Below, in pieces: positions 35,879 through 44,782 of a stretch of DNA of 64,000 nt; the stretch's first letter is position 1; each line of letters begins with the position of its first letter. A model generated the notes under the pieces. It had not been told where the DNA came from. It saw only the letters and a program-made list of their open reading frames with translations, and did no database searches. The translations under genes and the position numbers were made by a program. The stretch spans positions 176,941-240,940 of the forward strand of contig NZ_RZJR01000012.1 in assembly GCF_003990975.1 (NCBI RefSeq). Reading direction: 5' to 3'. This DNA is from Cohnella sp. AR92. GTDB taxonomy: Bacteria > Bacillota > Bacilli > Paenibacillales > Paenibacillaceae.

Positions 35879-36790
35879 TTATAGAATCGCATGCAAGCCC
35901 TCCGCGAGCCGGATGGCAGACTCCAGATCCCCGGCTCCGTCCTCCAGGAACCATGCCGCGGATAGAACGCGATGGCAGAACGTCCACTCGGCGATCCGCC
36001 TCGGGTTCAACCCCATCTCTTCCGAGAAGATCTCGATTCTCCGGCGGATAAGGGCAATGGATGCCGTTAGATCCTCGGGAAGGTTGTTCAGAAGAAAAGG
36101 CACCGTGCCGTAGGCGGCTTCCCCGATGATGCCCTTGGGGTCGATCGCCTTCCATTCGCCGCCGGAAGACAGAATGTTGTCGTGGTGTAGATCCCCGTGC
36201 AGCAGCAGAGGCTCCTCCAGCGTACGGTGCAGCTCCGCGAATCGGATCTCCGCTTCGGCGACAAGCCGTTCCGGGAGCGGCCCGGTCTCCCCGCCGTTCC
36301 GCGCCCGCAACCTCTGGAGTCCGAGGGACCACATCTCGGACGTCGGGAAGGCGAACTCGCCGGGCGAAGGTGCGGGGAGGCGAAGCGATAACAGCAGGCG
36401 CGCGGTAATCCGCGCGGCTTCCTCGTCGTCTCGAACGGACTTGAGAGTGCGGCCGGGCTCCAGCCGTTCGAGCAGAAGGATGCCTCGCGCCGGCTCGGCA
36501 TCCAGCAGCCTCGCGCCTCCTAGGCCGGTGAACCTCCGAAGGGCTTCCGTCTCCATAGGCAGCTCGGGATCTTCGGGAACCCGAAGCTTCAGCACGGCCG
36601 CCTGCCCGTTCGGAAGAAGCGCGGGCGCGACATAATTGAAGCTAAGCGGATAATCCGAAGGCAGCAGCGTCAACCCCCATCTCCGCTCGCAATACCGAAG
36701 GAGTTCGCCGAAGCCGGCCAGCCACCGCTCTCCCTTTTCCCCGTGTACCTGTTTGATCGTAGACGCAAGCGTCTCCGGAAGTTTCGCCAT
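35879..36790 (-). CDS. Aminoglycoside/hydroxyurea phosphotransferase-like kinase (APH(6) type)
   Basis: A 303-aa protein-kinase-fold phosphotransferase like streptomycin 6-kinase. The catalytic loop is LLLHGDLHHDNIL (near residue 195) and the Mg-binding site is IDPKGIIGE (near 216), with the ATP-binding lysine in AAVLKLRV (near 68). The start at 36790 leaves AGGAAGGG at a good distance; an ATG two codons earlier overlaps it. Chromosomal members of this family may phosphorylate small metabolites and need not confer resistance. No mobile element flanks it. Confidence 0.85.
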   Translation of the reverse strand: MAKLPETLASTIKQVHGEKGERWLAGFGELLRYCERRWGLTLLPSDYPLSFNYVAPALLPNGQAAVLKLRVPEDPELPMETEALRRFTGLGGARLLDAEPARGILLLERLEPGRTLKSVRDDEEAARITARLLLSLRLPAPSPGEFAFPTSEMWSLGLQRLRARNGGETGPLPERLVAEAEIRFAELHRTLEEPLLLHGDLHHDNILSSGGEWKAIDPKGIIGEAAYGTVPFLLNNLPEDLTASIALIRRRIEIFSEEMGLNPRRIAEWTFCHRVLSAAWFLEDGAGDLESAIRLAEGLHAIL

Positions 36791-36923
36791 CGGAACCATC
36801 CCTTCCTTAGGAAGTCAGTCATTCGAATCCCCAAATCCAACTAGATAAATGGAAGATTTCTACTATAATCAAATCATGGCGGATTTAATTGGAAAATGCA
36901 AAATCCCGTCGCAGGAGGAACGC

Positions 36924-37994
36924 ATGTTTCGCAAGACGACAGAAGAGGATTACTACGAGCTGCAGCTTATCGCCCGAAACCGATTGCATCCAAGCGGATT
37001 ACCCGTCTTTTTCCTAGGAGTCTTGTTCTTCGAAGCGAGCCTGTTCGGCGCTACCCTGTTCGGGATGAAGATGAGCGAGTATGTGACCGACCCGATCTGG
37101 CCCAAGATCAACGCCATGAACTGGTGGATCTTCGCCGTGCAGCTGATTCCGACGCTCGGATTCCTTAACAAAAGAATAAGATATCGGCATCAGACGCTGC
37201 AAGCCGTTCTCTTAGTCGTTACTGCGTTCGTCTTCTCTATCTCCGCTTATTCGTTTTTCTTTCTCATCTGCGAAGATTCGCGTTCCCCGGATTGGGTATC
37301 CCGCATGGGAGGAATCGCTCTGGCAACGGGGGGCGCCTTGCTGATCTACAGCGCAATCAGAGGCTTCTGGAGGGTACGGAGGGGCGAGTTCCGGAAGGGC
37401 GGCAAGCTTCTCTACGACTTCCAGAATAAGAAGAGCGCCGTCGCGGTGCCGCTCATCTGCGCTTTTACGGTGCTTGCCCTATGTTTCGGCAGGTACGCGA
37501 ATGCGGAGGGGGATATCGAATCGCTGAGCCCTCTAGGCATGCTCGTCATTTGCATCCTGCTGCAGTATGCGATCGCGTTGGTTCTGCCCGAGTTTATTCT
37601 GTTGGCTTATTGCAAAATGAGATTCAAGTCCTTCCGCATTGCCGCGCCGCCGGGATTGTTCACGGAAACGGAGCTTCGGCGGATGAACGAACCTGGGAAA
37701 ATGAACGGCTGGTCCATGCCGATCCGAACCTTGAAGTTCTGGGCGGGCTGGAACATGCAGGGCAAGAAGGCATCGTTCGGTTCGTTATTCGCCGTATGGA
37801 CCGAAGCCGCGGGGATCGTCCTGCTTCTGCTCCTCCTCTTATTTGTATCTTATGAAGACGGAAGGGCAACCCTGCTCGATGACTTCGGAGGCTTCTTGCT
37901 AGCTTCTGCCGTGATCAGCTATGGAGTTTCCCTAGCCTTGCTGTTACCGCTGCAGTTCGTTCTATGGATGGTCAAGCTGTTTTTCAAGAAATAG
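36924..37994 (+). CDS. Multi-pass membrane protein, unknown
   Basis: A 356-aa protein not assigned to a family. After a charged N-terminus (FRKTTEEDYYELQLIARNR) about eight hydrophobic segments alternate with short loops, and a basic cytoplasmic stretch with KFWAGWNMQGKKASFGS lies near residue 275. CAGGAGG lies 7 nt before the ATG at 36924; earlier in-frame starts have none. A TATAAT at 36865 probably serves as the -10. Its neighbours (a kinase and an ABC-F gene) are on the other strand and give no hint of function. Confidence 0.75.
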   Translation: MFRKTTEEDYYELQLIARNRLHPSGLPVFFLGVLFFEASLFGATLFGMKMSEYVTDPIWPKINAMNWWIFAVQLIPTLGFLNKRIRYRHQTLQAVLLVVTAFVFSISAYSFFFLICEDSRSPDWVSRMGGIALATGGALLIYSAIRGFWRVRRGEFRKGGKLLYDFQNKKSAVAVPLICAFTVLALCFGRYANAEGDIESLSPLGMLVICILLQYAIALVLPEFILLAYCKMRFKSFRIAAPPGLFTETELRRMNEPGKMNGWSMPIRTLKFWAGWNMQGKKASFGSLFAVWTEAAGIVLLLLLLLFVSYEDGRATLLDDFGGFLLASAVISYGVSLALLLPLQFVLWMVKLFFKK

Positions 37995-37995
37995 G

Positions 37996-38037
37996 AAAAG
38001 GCCAATCATGTTCATTCATCACATGATTGACCTTTTT
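37996..38037. terminator. Bidirectional terminator between convergent genes
   Basis: AAAAGG.CAATCATG pairs with CATGATTG.CCTTTTT; T-runs occur on both strands. Confidence 0.9.
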
Positions 38038-38063
38038 GCGACCTGCAACTTCTTAACCCAAGC

Positions 38064-40004
38064 TCAGGAGCGGTTCTCCTTCTGGGCGGCGATCTTCTCC
38101 GCCAGTTCGTTCAGCTCCGTCCAGCGCTCCAGGAGCTTATCGAGCTTCTCCTCAAGCTGACGCTGCTCCTCCATCAATTCCTGAAGGCGTACCGAGTCGC
38201 TGCCGGACGCTTCCATCTGGGCGGCGATCCCGTTCAGCTTCTCTTCCGCTTCGGCGATCCAGCCGTCGATCTGCTCAAAGTCCTTCTGATCCTTGTAGGA
38301 CATCTTCAAGGCGCGTTCCCGTTCGGCCGGCTTCGCTGAAGCAACAGGAGCAGAATCGTTCTTGATCTTCGCCCCCGCATCCCCCGGCGCAGCGCCGGAA
38401 GAACCCGAACGAGCCTGCCGTTCTTCGTAATCGGAATAATTGCCTTCATGCTTCGAGACGACGCCGTTGCCTTCGAAGGCCAGCAGACGGTCGACCGTCC
38501 GATCCAGGAAGTAGCGATCGTGAGAGACGACGAAGACGACGCCGGGGAAGTCGTCGAGATAATCCTCGAGGACGTTCAAGGTGGCGATGTCCAGGTCGTT
38601 GGTCGGTTCGTCCAGGAGCAGCACGTTCGGCGCTTCCGTCAGGACGCGGAGCAGCTGAAGGCGCCGCTTCTCGCCGCCGGACAGCTTCGAGATCTGCGTC
38701 CACTGCATGGCCGGCGGGAAAAGAAAGCGTTCGAGCATCTGGCCGGCGGAGATCGACTCGCCTTCCGCCGTGCGAATCTGCTCCGCTCCTTCGCGGATAT
38801 ACTCGATGACGCGCAGATTGCCGTCCATCTCCTCGTGCTCCTGCGAGAACCAGCCGAGCTTGACGGTCTCGCCGAGCTCCACCGCTCCGGAATCCGGCTG
38901 CAGGCGGCCCGCGATCATCTTGAGCAGCGTGGACTTGCCGCTGCCGTTGCGGCCGACGATGCCGACGCGATCTTCGGGTACGGCGATGTAGCTGAGGTTG
39001 CGGATCAGGGTCCGGTCTCCCATTCGCTTGGTCACATCGCTGAGTTCGACGATCTTCTTGCCCAGCCGGGTGGAGGCGACGGACACCTCCAGCTTGCCGT
39101 TTCCGCCCTTGGGCGCCTGCGCCTTCAGCGCTTCAAAGCGGTCGATCCGCGCCTTCTGCTTCGTCGAGCGCGCCTGAGCGCCGCGGCGAATCCAGGCAAG
39201 CTCGTTGCGGAGCAGGTTCTGCCGCTTGGCTTCGGATGCCGCTTCCCGCTGCTCGCGTTCCAGCTTCAGCTCGAGGAATCGGCTGTAGTTCGCTTCATAG
39301 AAGAACGCCCGGCCTTGGTCGAGCTCGATCACGCGGTTGCTGACGCGGTCCAGGAAGTAGCGGTCGTGGGTGATCATGAGCAGCGCGCCGCGGCGCTTCT
39401 GCAGCATGCCTTCCAGCCAGGCGACGGAATCGTTGTCGATATGGTTCGTCGGCTCGTCGAGGATAAGCACGTCGGAAGGCTGGAGAAGAGCAGCCGCCAT
39501 CGCGACACGCTTGCGTTGGCCTCCGGACAGCGTATCCACGATCGCTTCCGGATCTTCGATGCCCAGCCGGCCGAGCGCGGTCTTGGCTTCGCTCTCCAAC
39601 TGCCAGGCGTCCAGCTCGTCCATTCGCTGATTGGCTGCAATCAGCCGCTGTTGAAGTTTCTCGTCTTCGGGCTTCCGATTCAGCGCCTCGAGAGCCGCGG
39701 CGTATTCGCGCACGGCCGAGAGCTGCGGGGTGTTCCCGCCGAGAACATGCTCCAACGCGGTTTCGCCCGGAATAAACGCGGGATCCTGCGACAGCATGCG
39801 GACGCGAACCCGGCTGCCGACGCTGACCGCTCCCGAATCGGCCGGCTCCAGGCCGGCTATCACCTTCAGGAAGGTCGACTTGCCGGTGCCGTTCACGCCG
39901 ATGATTCCGATCCGGTCGCCATCCTCGACTCCGAAGGTGACATCCTCGAACAGAAGCTTCTCCCCATGGGATTTCGTTATATGCTCAATGGACATTAAAT
40001 GCAT
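38064..40004 (-). CDS. ABC-F family ATPase (Uup/YfmR-like)
   Basis: A 646-aa translation-associated ATPase with two ABC domains. Domain 1 has GVNGTGKST, LSGGQRKRVAMA and LILDEPTNHID. The interdomain arm follows (near residues 240-300, KRQNLLRNELAWIRRG). Domain 2 has GRNGSGKST, LSGGEKRRLQLL and LLLDEPTNDLD. The C-terminal 80 residues form a coiled coil (KDQKDFEQIDGWIAEAEEKL), typical of the Uup/YfmR branch that relieves ribosome stalling. The WIRRGAQARSTKQKAR arm is also that of Uup/YfmR. The start at 40004 follows a TAGGTAGA site; an extended -10 (TGGTATAGT) lies at 40048-40056 on this strand. Confidence 0.9.
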   Translation of the reverse strand: MHLMSIEHITKSHGEKLLFEDVTFGVEDGDRIGIIGVNGTGKSTFLKVIAGLEPADSGAVSVGSRVRVRMLSQDPAFIPGETALEHVLGGNTPQLSAVREYAAALEALNRKPEDEKLQQRLIAANQRMDELDAWQLESEAKTALGRLGIEDPEAIVDTLSGGQRKRVAMAAALLQPSDVLILDEPTNHIDNDSVAWLEGMLQKRRGALLMITHDRYFLDRVSNRVIELDQGRAFFYEANYSRFLELKLEREQREAASEAKRQNLLRNELAWIRRGAQARSTKQKARIDRFEALKAQAPKGGNGKLEVSVASTRLGKKIVELSDVTKRMGDRTLIRNLSYIAVPEDRVGIVGRNGSGKSTLLKMIAGRLQPDSGAVELGETVKLGWFSQEHEEMDGNLRVIEYIREGAEQIRTAEGESISAGQMLERFLFPPAMQWTQISKLSGGEKRRLQLLRVLTEAPNVLLLDEPTNDLDIATLNVLEDYLDDFPGVVFVVSHDRYFLDRTVDRLLAFEGNGVVSKHEGNYSDYEERQARSGSSGAAPGDAGAKIKNDSAPVASAKPAERERALKMSYKDQKDFEQIDGWIAEAEEKLNGIAAQMEASGSDSVRLQELMEEQRQLEEKLDKLLERWTELNELAEKIAAQKENRS

Positions 40005-40097
40005 GATTCTACCTACTTTGCGAAAAAATTCGTTGCTCAACCTCTCTACTATACCATAATTCCTTCTTTTTATAGGGCATAACCGACCTCGGACGGA

Positions 40098-40126
40098 TTG
40101 GCTAGAACGGGACAAGAGGATATAAT
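40098..40126 (+). promoter_or_regulatory. Sigma-A promoter before the gene at 40199
   Basis: TTGGCT, 17 nt, TATAAT, 72 bp upstream of the start codon. Confidence 0.6.
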
Positions 40127-40198
40127 ACTACAGGGACTATTTCCGATTGCCGCAGCTTTCGCTACAATAGAAGTAACGGAAAGATCGGGGGATATGCA

Positions 40199-41017
40199 AT
40201 GACAGAATACATATTCGGGGTGGACGGGATGATTGCCTTCTGGCTCATGCTCGTCTGGGGAATCGCGGTATACCGCGTCGGCAGGATTCCATACTCGACG
40301 AATTATGCCCATATGAGAAGACGAGCCTTCGGCGCGTTTCTGTTCGTGTTGCTGGGAGTGGCGCTGGTCGCGCTTCGCATCGCGACGGGATTGATGGAGT
40401 GGCCGTCGACCGGTTGGAGGGAGTGGCACAGCCGCTTCGTCGTTCAGCTGATTCCGATCGTGCCGATCTGCGTCTTCGTGATTCGAACCTCGGTACTCCG
40501 GCTGTGGACCTTGTTCGCGGGAGTCGAAGCGAAGGAAGAGGTCATCGTCCATCTGGACCAGCCGCTGGATGCGCCGGCCCGGAGAAAGGCAGCCGATCCG
40601 GCGCTTACGGTGCCGATTCAATTGATGGCGTTGGTCTCCTTCCTCGCGTTCTACCTAACCTGCGTAGCGGCGGAGCCGATCGGCTGGATCAGCGCGGCAT
40701 GCATGGTGCTGCTTCCGGCGCTGTCCATCAGCACGCTGCAGAACCGCGCGAAGAAGAAGAGAAGAAGGATCGGAAGGGTCGACTGGGTGCTGCCCAGCTT
40801 CGTCTCCCGTACCTCGCGCGGCACCTTCGCTTTGGCGGTTATCGCGATAGGGCTTACGATCTGGATGGCGATGGTGTCCGACGACGAGCCGCTTCCGGGG
40901 CAGAACGAAGTCGGCGGCAAGAGCACGCGGATCGATTCGAATTCCGAGCTTGTCTTCGACGGGGCTAAGGTACCCAAGGTAGAGGATTCCCATTTTAACT
41001 TCGATGTCACCGATTAA
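40199..41017 (+). CDS. Membrane protein, unknown
   Basis: A 272-aa protein with roughly five hydrophobic helices: near residues 10-25, 45-65 (FLFVLLGVALVALRI), 85-100, 140-175 and 215-232 (LAVIAIGLTIWMAMV). The basic cytoplasmic loop RAKKKRRRIGRVDW lies near 187. After the last helix an acidic tail of 40 residues follows, which would lie outside. GGGGG precedes the ATG. No family recognised; nothing in its neighbours suggests a role. Confidence 0.75.
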   Translation: MTEYIFGVDGMIAFWLMLVWGIAVYRVGRIPYSTNYAHMRRRAFGAFLFVLLGVALVALRIATGLMEWPSTGWREWHSRFVVQLIPIVPICVFVIRTSVLRLWTLFAGVEAKEEVIVHLDQPLDAPARRKAADPALTVPIQLMALVSFLAFYLTCVAAEPIGWISAACMVLLPALSISTLQNRAKKKRRRIGRVDWVLPSFVSRTSRGTFALAVIAIGLTIWMAMVSDDEPLPGQNEVGGKSTRIDSNSELVFDGAKVPKVEDSHFNFDVTD

Positions 41018-41134
41018 TCCGATTACCTGCGCAATGGACTGAAATCATTCGGCACTCGATCTCGGACGTTCCGGACAGGAGCGGCGGGAGACGGGTGCTT
41101 TCTGCATTCAAGGCAAGGAGGAGAAGTAAACAGC

Positions 41135-42316
41135 ATGTTATCGGCTATGAGACGCACCCCTTTCTCGAACATCCGTTTGAATGTATTGGCTGGCTTAACG
41201 ACTGTGCTTGCGCTGATTCCCGATTCCCTGGCCTTTGCTTTTATCGCGGGAGTCAACCCGATGGTGAGCTTGTATTCGACGATCTGCATCCTGATCTTGA
41301 TCTCTATCTTCGGCGGCCGCCCCGGGATGGTGTCGTCGACGGCGGGTTCCATGGCGGTTCTGATGACCGCGCTCGTGGCGGACCGCGGGGTCGAATATTT
41401 ATTCGCGGCGACGATTCTGACGGGGATCATTCAGTTCCTGATGGGCGTGTTCCGAATGGGCAAGCTGATGCGCTTCGTGCCTCATTCCGTTATCACGGGC
41501 TTCGTCAACTCGTTGGCGATTCTGATTTTCCTGTCGCAGCTTCGTTACTTCGACGGCCAATCGTGGCCGATGTATGCGATGGTCGCGGGAACGCTCGTCA
41601 TCATCTACCTGCTGCCGCGCTGGTTCAAGGCCATTCCGTCTCCGCTAGTCGCGATCGTCGCCATGACGATCGTCTATGTTCTGCTGCCGGGCGGGCACTT
41701 CCAATCGGTCGGCGATCTGGCCGATATTAAGGCTTCGATTCCGCTGCCTCACTTCCCGGACCTGCCGCTGACGTGGGAGACGCTTGGTATTCTGCTGCCG
41801 ATCTCCTTGTCGCTCGCGGTCGTCGGCTCCGCGGAGACGCTGCTGACCCAGACGATGATCGATGATCTGACCGGCGAGAAGACGAGCAAGGATCGCGAGC
41901 TTCGCGGCCAGGGCATCGCCAATACGGCGACCGGCTTCATCTGCGGCATGGCCGGCTGCGCGCTCGTTGCCGAGTCTACGATCAACGTCAAGAACGGCGG
42001 GAGAGGCCGCTTGTCGACGATCGTGGCGGGAATCGCGCTGTTCGTGCTGATCTTCGCGCTGACCGATGTCGTCGCCGCCATTCCGATCGCGGGTCTGGTC
42101 GGCGTGATGATGTACGTATGCGTAGAGATCTTCGATTGGAAGTCGGTCGCCAGCCTTAGGAAGGTCCCTCTGCTCGACGCGGTCATCATGGTGCTGACGG
42201 TGATCATCGTCGTGTCTACGGATAATCTGGCGATCGGCGTGATCGTCGGCGTTGCCTTGAATCTGCTCGCCAAGATCAAGCTGACGCAGAGCAAGGGCGA
42301 GGAGCTGGAAGGGTAG
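41135..42316 (+). CDS. SulP family anion transporter lacking the STAS domain
   Basis: A 393-aa membrane transporter with the SulP fold. NVLAGLTTVLALIPDSLAFAFIAGVNP near the N-terminus, in two halves, contains the family's signature helix. FGGRPGMVSSTAGSMAVL, PHSVITGFVNSLAILIFLSQL and GSAETLLTQTMIDDLTG are further conserved blocks. Most SulP proteins are 480-580 aa because of a cytoplasmic STAS domain; this one ends at 393 with a short basic tail. Possible substrates are sulfate, bicarbonate or other anions. AAGGAGG precedes the start. Confidence 0.9.
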   Translation: MLSAMRRTPFSNIRLNVLAGLTTVLALIPDSLAFAFIAGVNPMVSLYSTICILILISIFGGRPGMVSSTAGSMAVLMTALVADRGVEYLFAATILTGIIQFLMGVFRMGKLMRFVPHSVITGFVNSLAILIFLSQLRYFDGQSWPMYAMVAGTLVIIYLLPRWFKAIPSPLVAIVAMTIVYVLLPGGHFQSVGDLADIKASIPLPHFPDLPLTWETLGILLPISLSLAVVGSAETLLTQTMIDDLTGEKTSKDRELRGQGIANTATGFICGMAGCALVAESTINVKNGGRGRLSTIVAGIALFVLIFALTDVVAAIPIAGLVGVMMYVCVEIFDWKSVASLRKVPLLDAVIMVLTVIIVVSTDNLAIGVIVGVALNLLAKIKLTQSKGEELEG

Positions 42317-42333
42317 AAAGTCGATCGGCATAG

Positions 42334-42399
42334 GAAAGGGGGCTGCCCCTGAATCGCGCAACTTCGCGGAAGTTGCGGATTCGGGAGCAGCCCCTTTCT
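42334..42399. terminator. Long bidirectional terminator
   Basis: AAAGGGGGCTGC and GCAGCCCCTTT form the base of a stem with a second inner stem (CGCAACTT/AAGTTGCG), between two convergent genes. Confidence 0.82.
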
Positions 42400-42412
42400 T
42401 GTTATCGTGCGT

Positions 42413-43429
42413 TTAGGCCGACGGCTTATCGTCCTCGGTGCTGACCTCGACGATGTCGAGCAGGAACATGAAGACCGGGATGCCGAGGATGAGGCCCCAG
42501 ATTCCGAAGTAATGCTGCGAGAACACCAGAATCACGAACGTGTAGAACATCGGCAGCTTCGTTTTATGCGCCATCATGCGCGGATTCAGCACATACGTCT
42601 CGACGGCGTGAATGACGAGTATCATGACCACCGTCCATACGACCAGCATCCATCCGCCGGTCTGATAGGCGATGACGCTGATGGGGATGAACGAGATGAC
42701 GACGCCGGCGACCGGGATCAGGCTCAACAGGAAGACCATCACGGTAAGAATGAACAAATACGGGAACCCGAGAATCCATAGTCCGATCATCGTCAGAATC
42801 GTGTTCACGATCGCGATGACGAGCTGAACCTCGATGACTTTGCCGAAGGAATCGATGAATTTCTTGCCGAAGTATTCCAGCTCTTTGTACATCCAGTCGA
42901 GCTTGCTCGTCTTGAACTTGCGGGTAAACTTCATGATCTGAGCCTTCTGTAGAATGAAGAAGAAGCTAAGCAGAATAACGACCAGAACGATCTCCAGCCA
43001 TTCGCCGAGCTTGGAGATGTAATGGATCGCTTGATCCAGGTAGTCCTCGTACTTGAACTTGTTGATGGCCTCGGTCAGCTTCTGTGCGATCTCGTCGTCT
43101 TTGTTCGTATCCAGGAACTTGACGATGTTGTTGATCAATTCGGTTACCTGACTGATGATCCGCGGGACGTAATTCGTAATGCCGATGACGATGCCGGCTA
43201 TGATCACGATGTAGAGCAGACTGGCGACGACATTCGGATGGATGGGGAACAAGCGGCTGATCTTCTTCGTCAGGAACCCGGTCAAGCTGTTCATGATATA
43301 GGTCACGAGGAAAAGGAGAAGAATCAGGTTCAGCATGTCTTGGAGACAATAAATGGCCAACAGAATGATGAGACAGATCGCGAATTTGCGAACAATCGGC
43401 GAGGAGAAAAACTCTCGAATCATACCCAT
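42413..43429 (-). CDS. AI-2E family transporter (PerM-like permease)
   Basis: A 338-aa integral membrane protein of the AI-2E/YdiK/PerM family. Two N-terminal helices (IIREFFSS..., ICLIILLAIYCL) and one of LYIVIIAGIVIGI, a long amphipathic stretch (about residues 90-135), four to five C-terminal helices and the family's LSLIPVAGVVISFIP and LNPRMMAHKTKL motifs are visible. AGAGGG precedes the ATG. Family members have been linked to autoinducer-2 export and to Na+/H+ exchange, so substrate is open. Confidence 0.9.
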   Translation of the reverse strand: MGMIREFFSSPIVRKFAICLIILLAIYCLQDMLNLILLLFLVTYIMNSLTGFLTKKISRLFPIHPNVVASLLYIVIIAGIVIGITNYVPRIISQVTELINNIVKFLDTNKDDEIAQKLTEAINKFKYEDYLDQAIHYISKLGEWLEIVLVVILLSFFFILQKAQIMKFTRKFKTSKLDWMYKELEYFGKKFIDSFGKVIEVQLVIAIVNTILTMIGLWILGFPYLFILTVMVFLLSLIPVAGVVISFIPISVIAYQTGGWMLVVWTVVMILVIHAVETYVLNPRMMAHKTKLPMFYTFVILVFSQHYFGIWGLILGIPVFMFLLDIVEVSTEDDKPSA

Positions 43430-43549
43430 GTAATACCCTCTTCTATATAGACTTCTGCATCAATAATTGTACGGGAGACGGCTCCCTTGGTTTCTTCTTT
43501 TTAACAAGTATATAACAAAACAACTCCGCCTAGACGAAGACAGATACTC

Positions 43550-43583
43550 ATTCCCGAAGGAACGAATATCTGCCTCGAATGAA
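43550..43583 (-). terminator. Possible terminator of the ABC exporter operon
   Basis: On the minus strand CAGATATTCGTTCC pairs imperfectly with GGGAATGAGTATCTG, about 50 bp past the stop codon. The T-run is poor. Confidence 0.4.
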
Positions 43584-43629
43584 AGCATCCGTTTATGAAT
43601 CCATGGATGCGGCCCGGGGCCGCTGTCGT

Positions 43630-44781
43630 TTAGACGAACTGCTGGGTGCTGTCCTTGCGGCTAAGCCGGAAGGCTGCGATTAAGGCGAAGGCGGCAGCGA
43701 AAGCGATCAGGATCGTCAGGTTCAGCGCGAAGCGGGAACCGCCATCTCCGCTCTGCAGCTTATTGAGGGAATCGAGCAGCCAGTGCTGAGGCAGGAAGGT
43801 CGAGATCTTACGAACCGTTTCCGGCATGATGTCCATCGGGAAGAAGCAGCCCGAGAGCAGGCAGGTCGGCGTGATGATGAGGTTCGACAGCGCCGCCGAG
43901 CTTCCGTTGCTATTGGAGAAAGAGATGATCAGCAGGCTAAGTCCGATCGCCGCCAAGGCGAAGAGGAACAAGATGAAGGCCAGCTCCCCGAAAGGCACGC
44001 CCGAATCGATGCCGAGCAAGTATTTCATGAACACCAGCGTGATGGCGATCTGAATGATCAAGACGATGGCGTTGACGACTACGTTGGAGAACACGTACGT
44101 CCGGGAGGACACCGGAGAAGCCATCATCCGGAGGAAGGTGCGATCCTGGCGTTCCTTCTGCATAAGCTCCGTCAAGGAATACGAGGAGGTCAGCATGAAC
44201 AGCAGGAGGAATCCGATCGATTGGTACGTAACGTCCTTCTTGCCGGAGGCATCTTTGACGGTTCCTGCGCTTACCGAATAAGGATGGGAGACGAAGTCGC
44301 CATAGAGCCGATCGAATCGGCTTGCGTCTCCATTGGTCACTTGGGCGATTGCGGCAACGTTGCTCAGGTAGTTATTGAGCATAGCGCTAACGTAGGCCGT
44401 CACTTGCGCGCCTTTGACGGACAGGATATCGACAGTCGGCGACTGACCGCTTTGAAGTTTACCGGAGAACCCTTCGCTCAGGATGATGCCGCTGTCGATG
44501 GAGCCGTCCTGAATCCCGTCTCGCATCTTGCTCTCGTCCAGCAAGCTTATTTTGACCTTCTGAAGCTGCTCGATGTAACGAACCGTATCGGCGGCCAGGG
44601 GGGCGTTGGAGTCTTGATTGGCGATGCCGATATGAAGCGTCCCGCTGTTCGAGCTGCCGTAAATCAGCATGGAGAGCAGGACTCCCGCCAGAGGAAGCGC
44701 GAGGTGAAGGATCCAGCTGTTCTTGTTGCGCAGGATCAGATTCAAGTTTTTGCGAATGAGCCATAACAAGTCTTTCCACAT
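43630..44781 (-). CDS. ABC-2 type exporter permease (second, LnrN-like)
   Basis: A 383-aa permease with a single N-terminal helix (ILHLALPLAGVLLSMLIYG, residues about 25-43), a large extracellular part (about 45-190) and five helices clustered at the C-terminus (about 195-375, with LFMLTSSYSLTE, TPTCLLSGCFFPMDIMPE). This is the ABC-2 topology of drug and lipid exporters. The first permease gene's stop lies a single base upstream of its start, so translation is coupled; GGAGG lies before the ATG. Probably forms a heterodimer with the upstream permease. Confidence 0.87.
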   Translation of the reverse strand: MWKDLLWLIRKNLNLILRNKNSWILHLALPLAGVLLSMLIYGSSNSGTLHIGIANQDSNAPLAADTVRYIEQLQKVKISLLDESKMRDGIQDGSIDSGIILSEGFSGKLQSGQSPTVDILSVKGAQVTAYVSAMLNNYLSNVAAIAQVTNGDASRFDRLYGDFVSHPYSVSAGTVKDASGKKDVTYQSIGFLLLFMLTSSYSLTELMQKERQDRTFLRMMASPVSSRTYVFSNVVVNAIVLIIQIAITLVFMKYLLGIDSGVPFGELAFILFLFALAAIGLSLLIISFSNSNGSSAALSNLIITPTCLLSGCFFPMDIMPETVRKISTFLPQHWLLDSLNKLQSGDGGSRFALNLTILIAFAAAFALIAAFRLSRKDSTQQFV

Positions 44782-44782
44782 G

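Noticed and set aside
35879..36790. Acquired aminoglycoside-resistance gene
   Set aside because: No insertion sequence, integron or altered composition around it; chromosomal relatives are common.
38448..39998. 516-codon plus-strand frame opposite the ABC-F gene
   Set aside because: Opposite a clear two-domain ATPase; no ribosome site.
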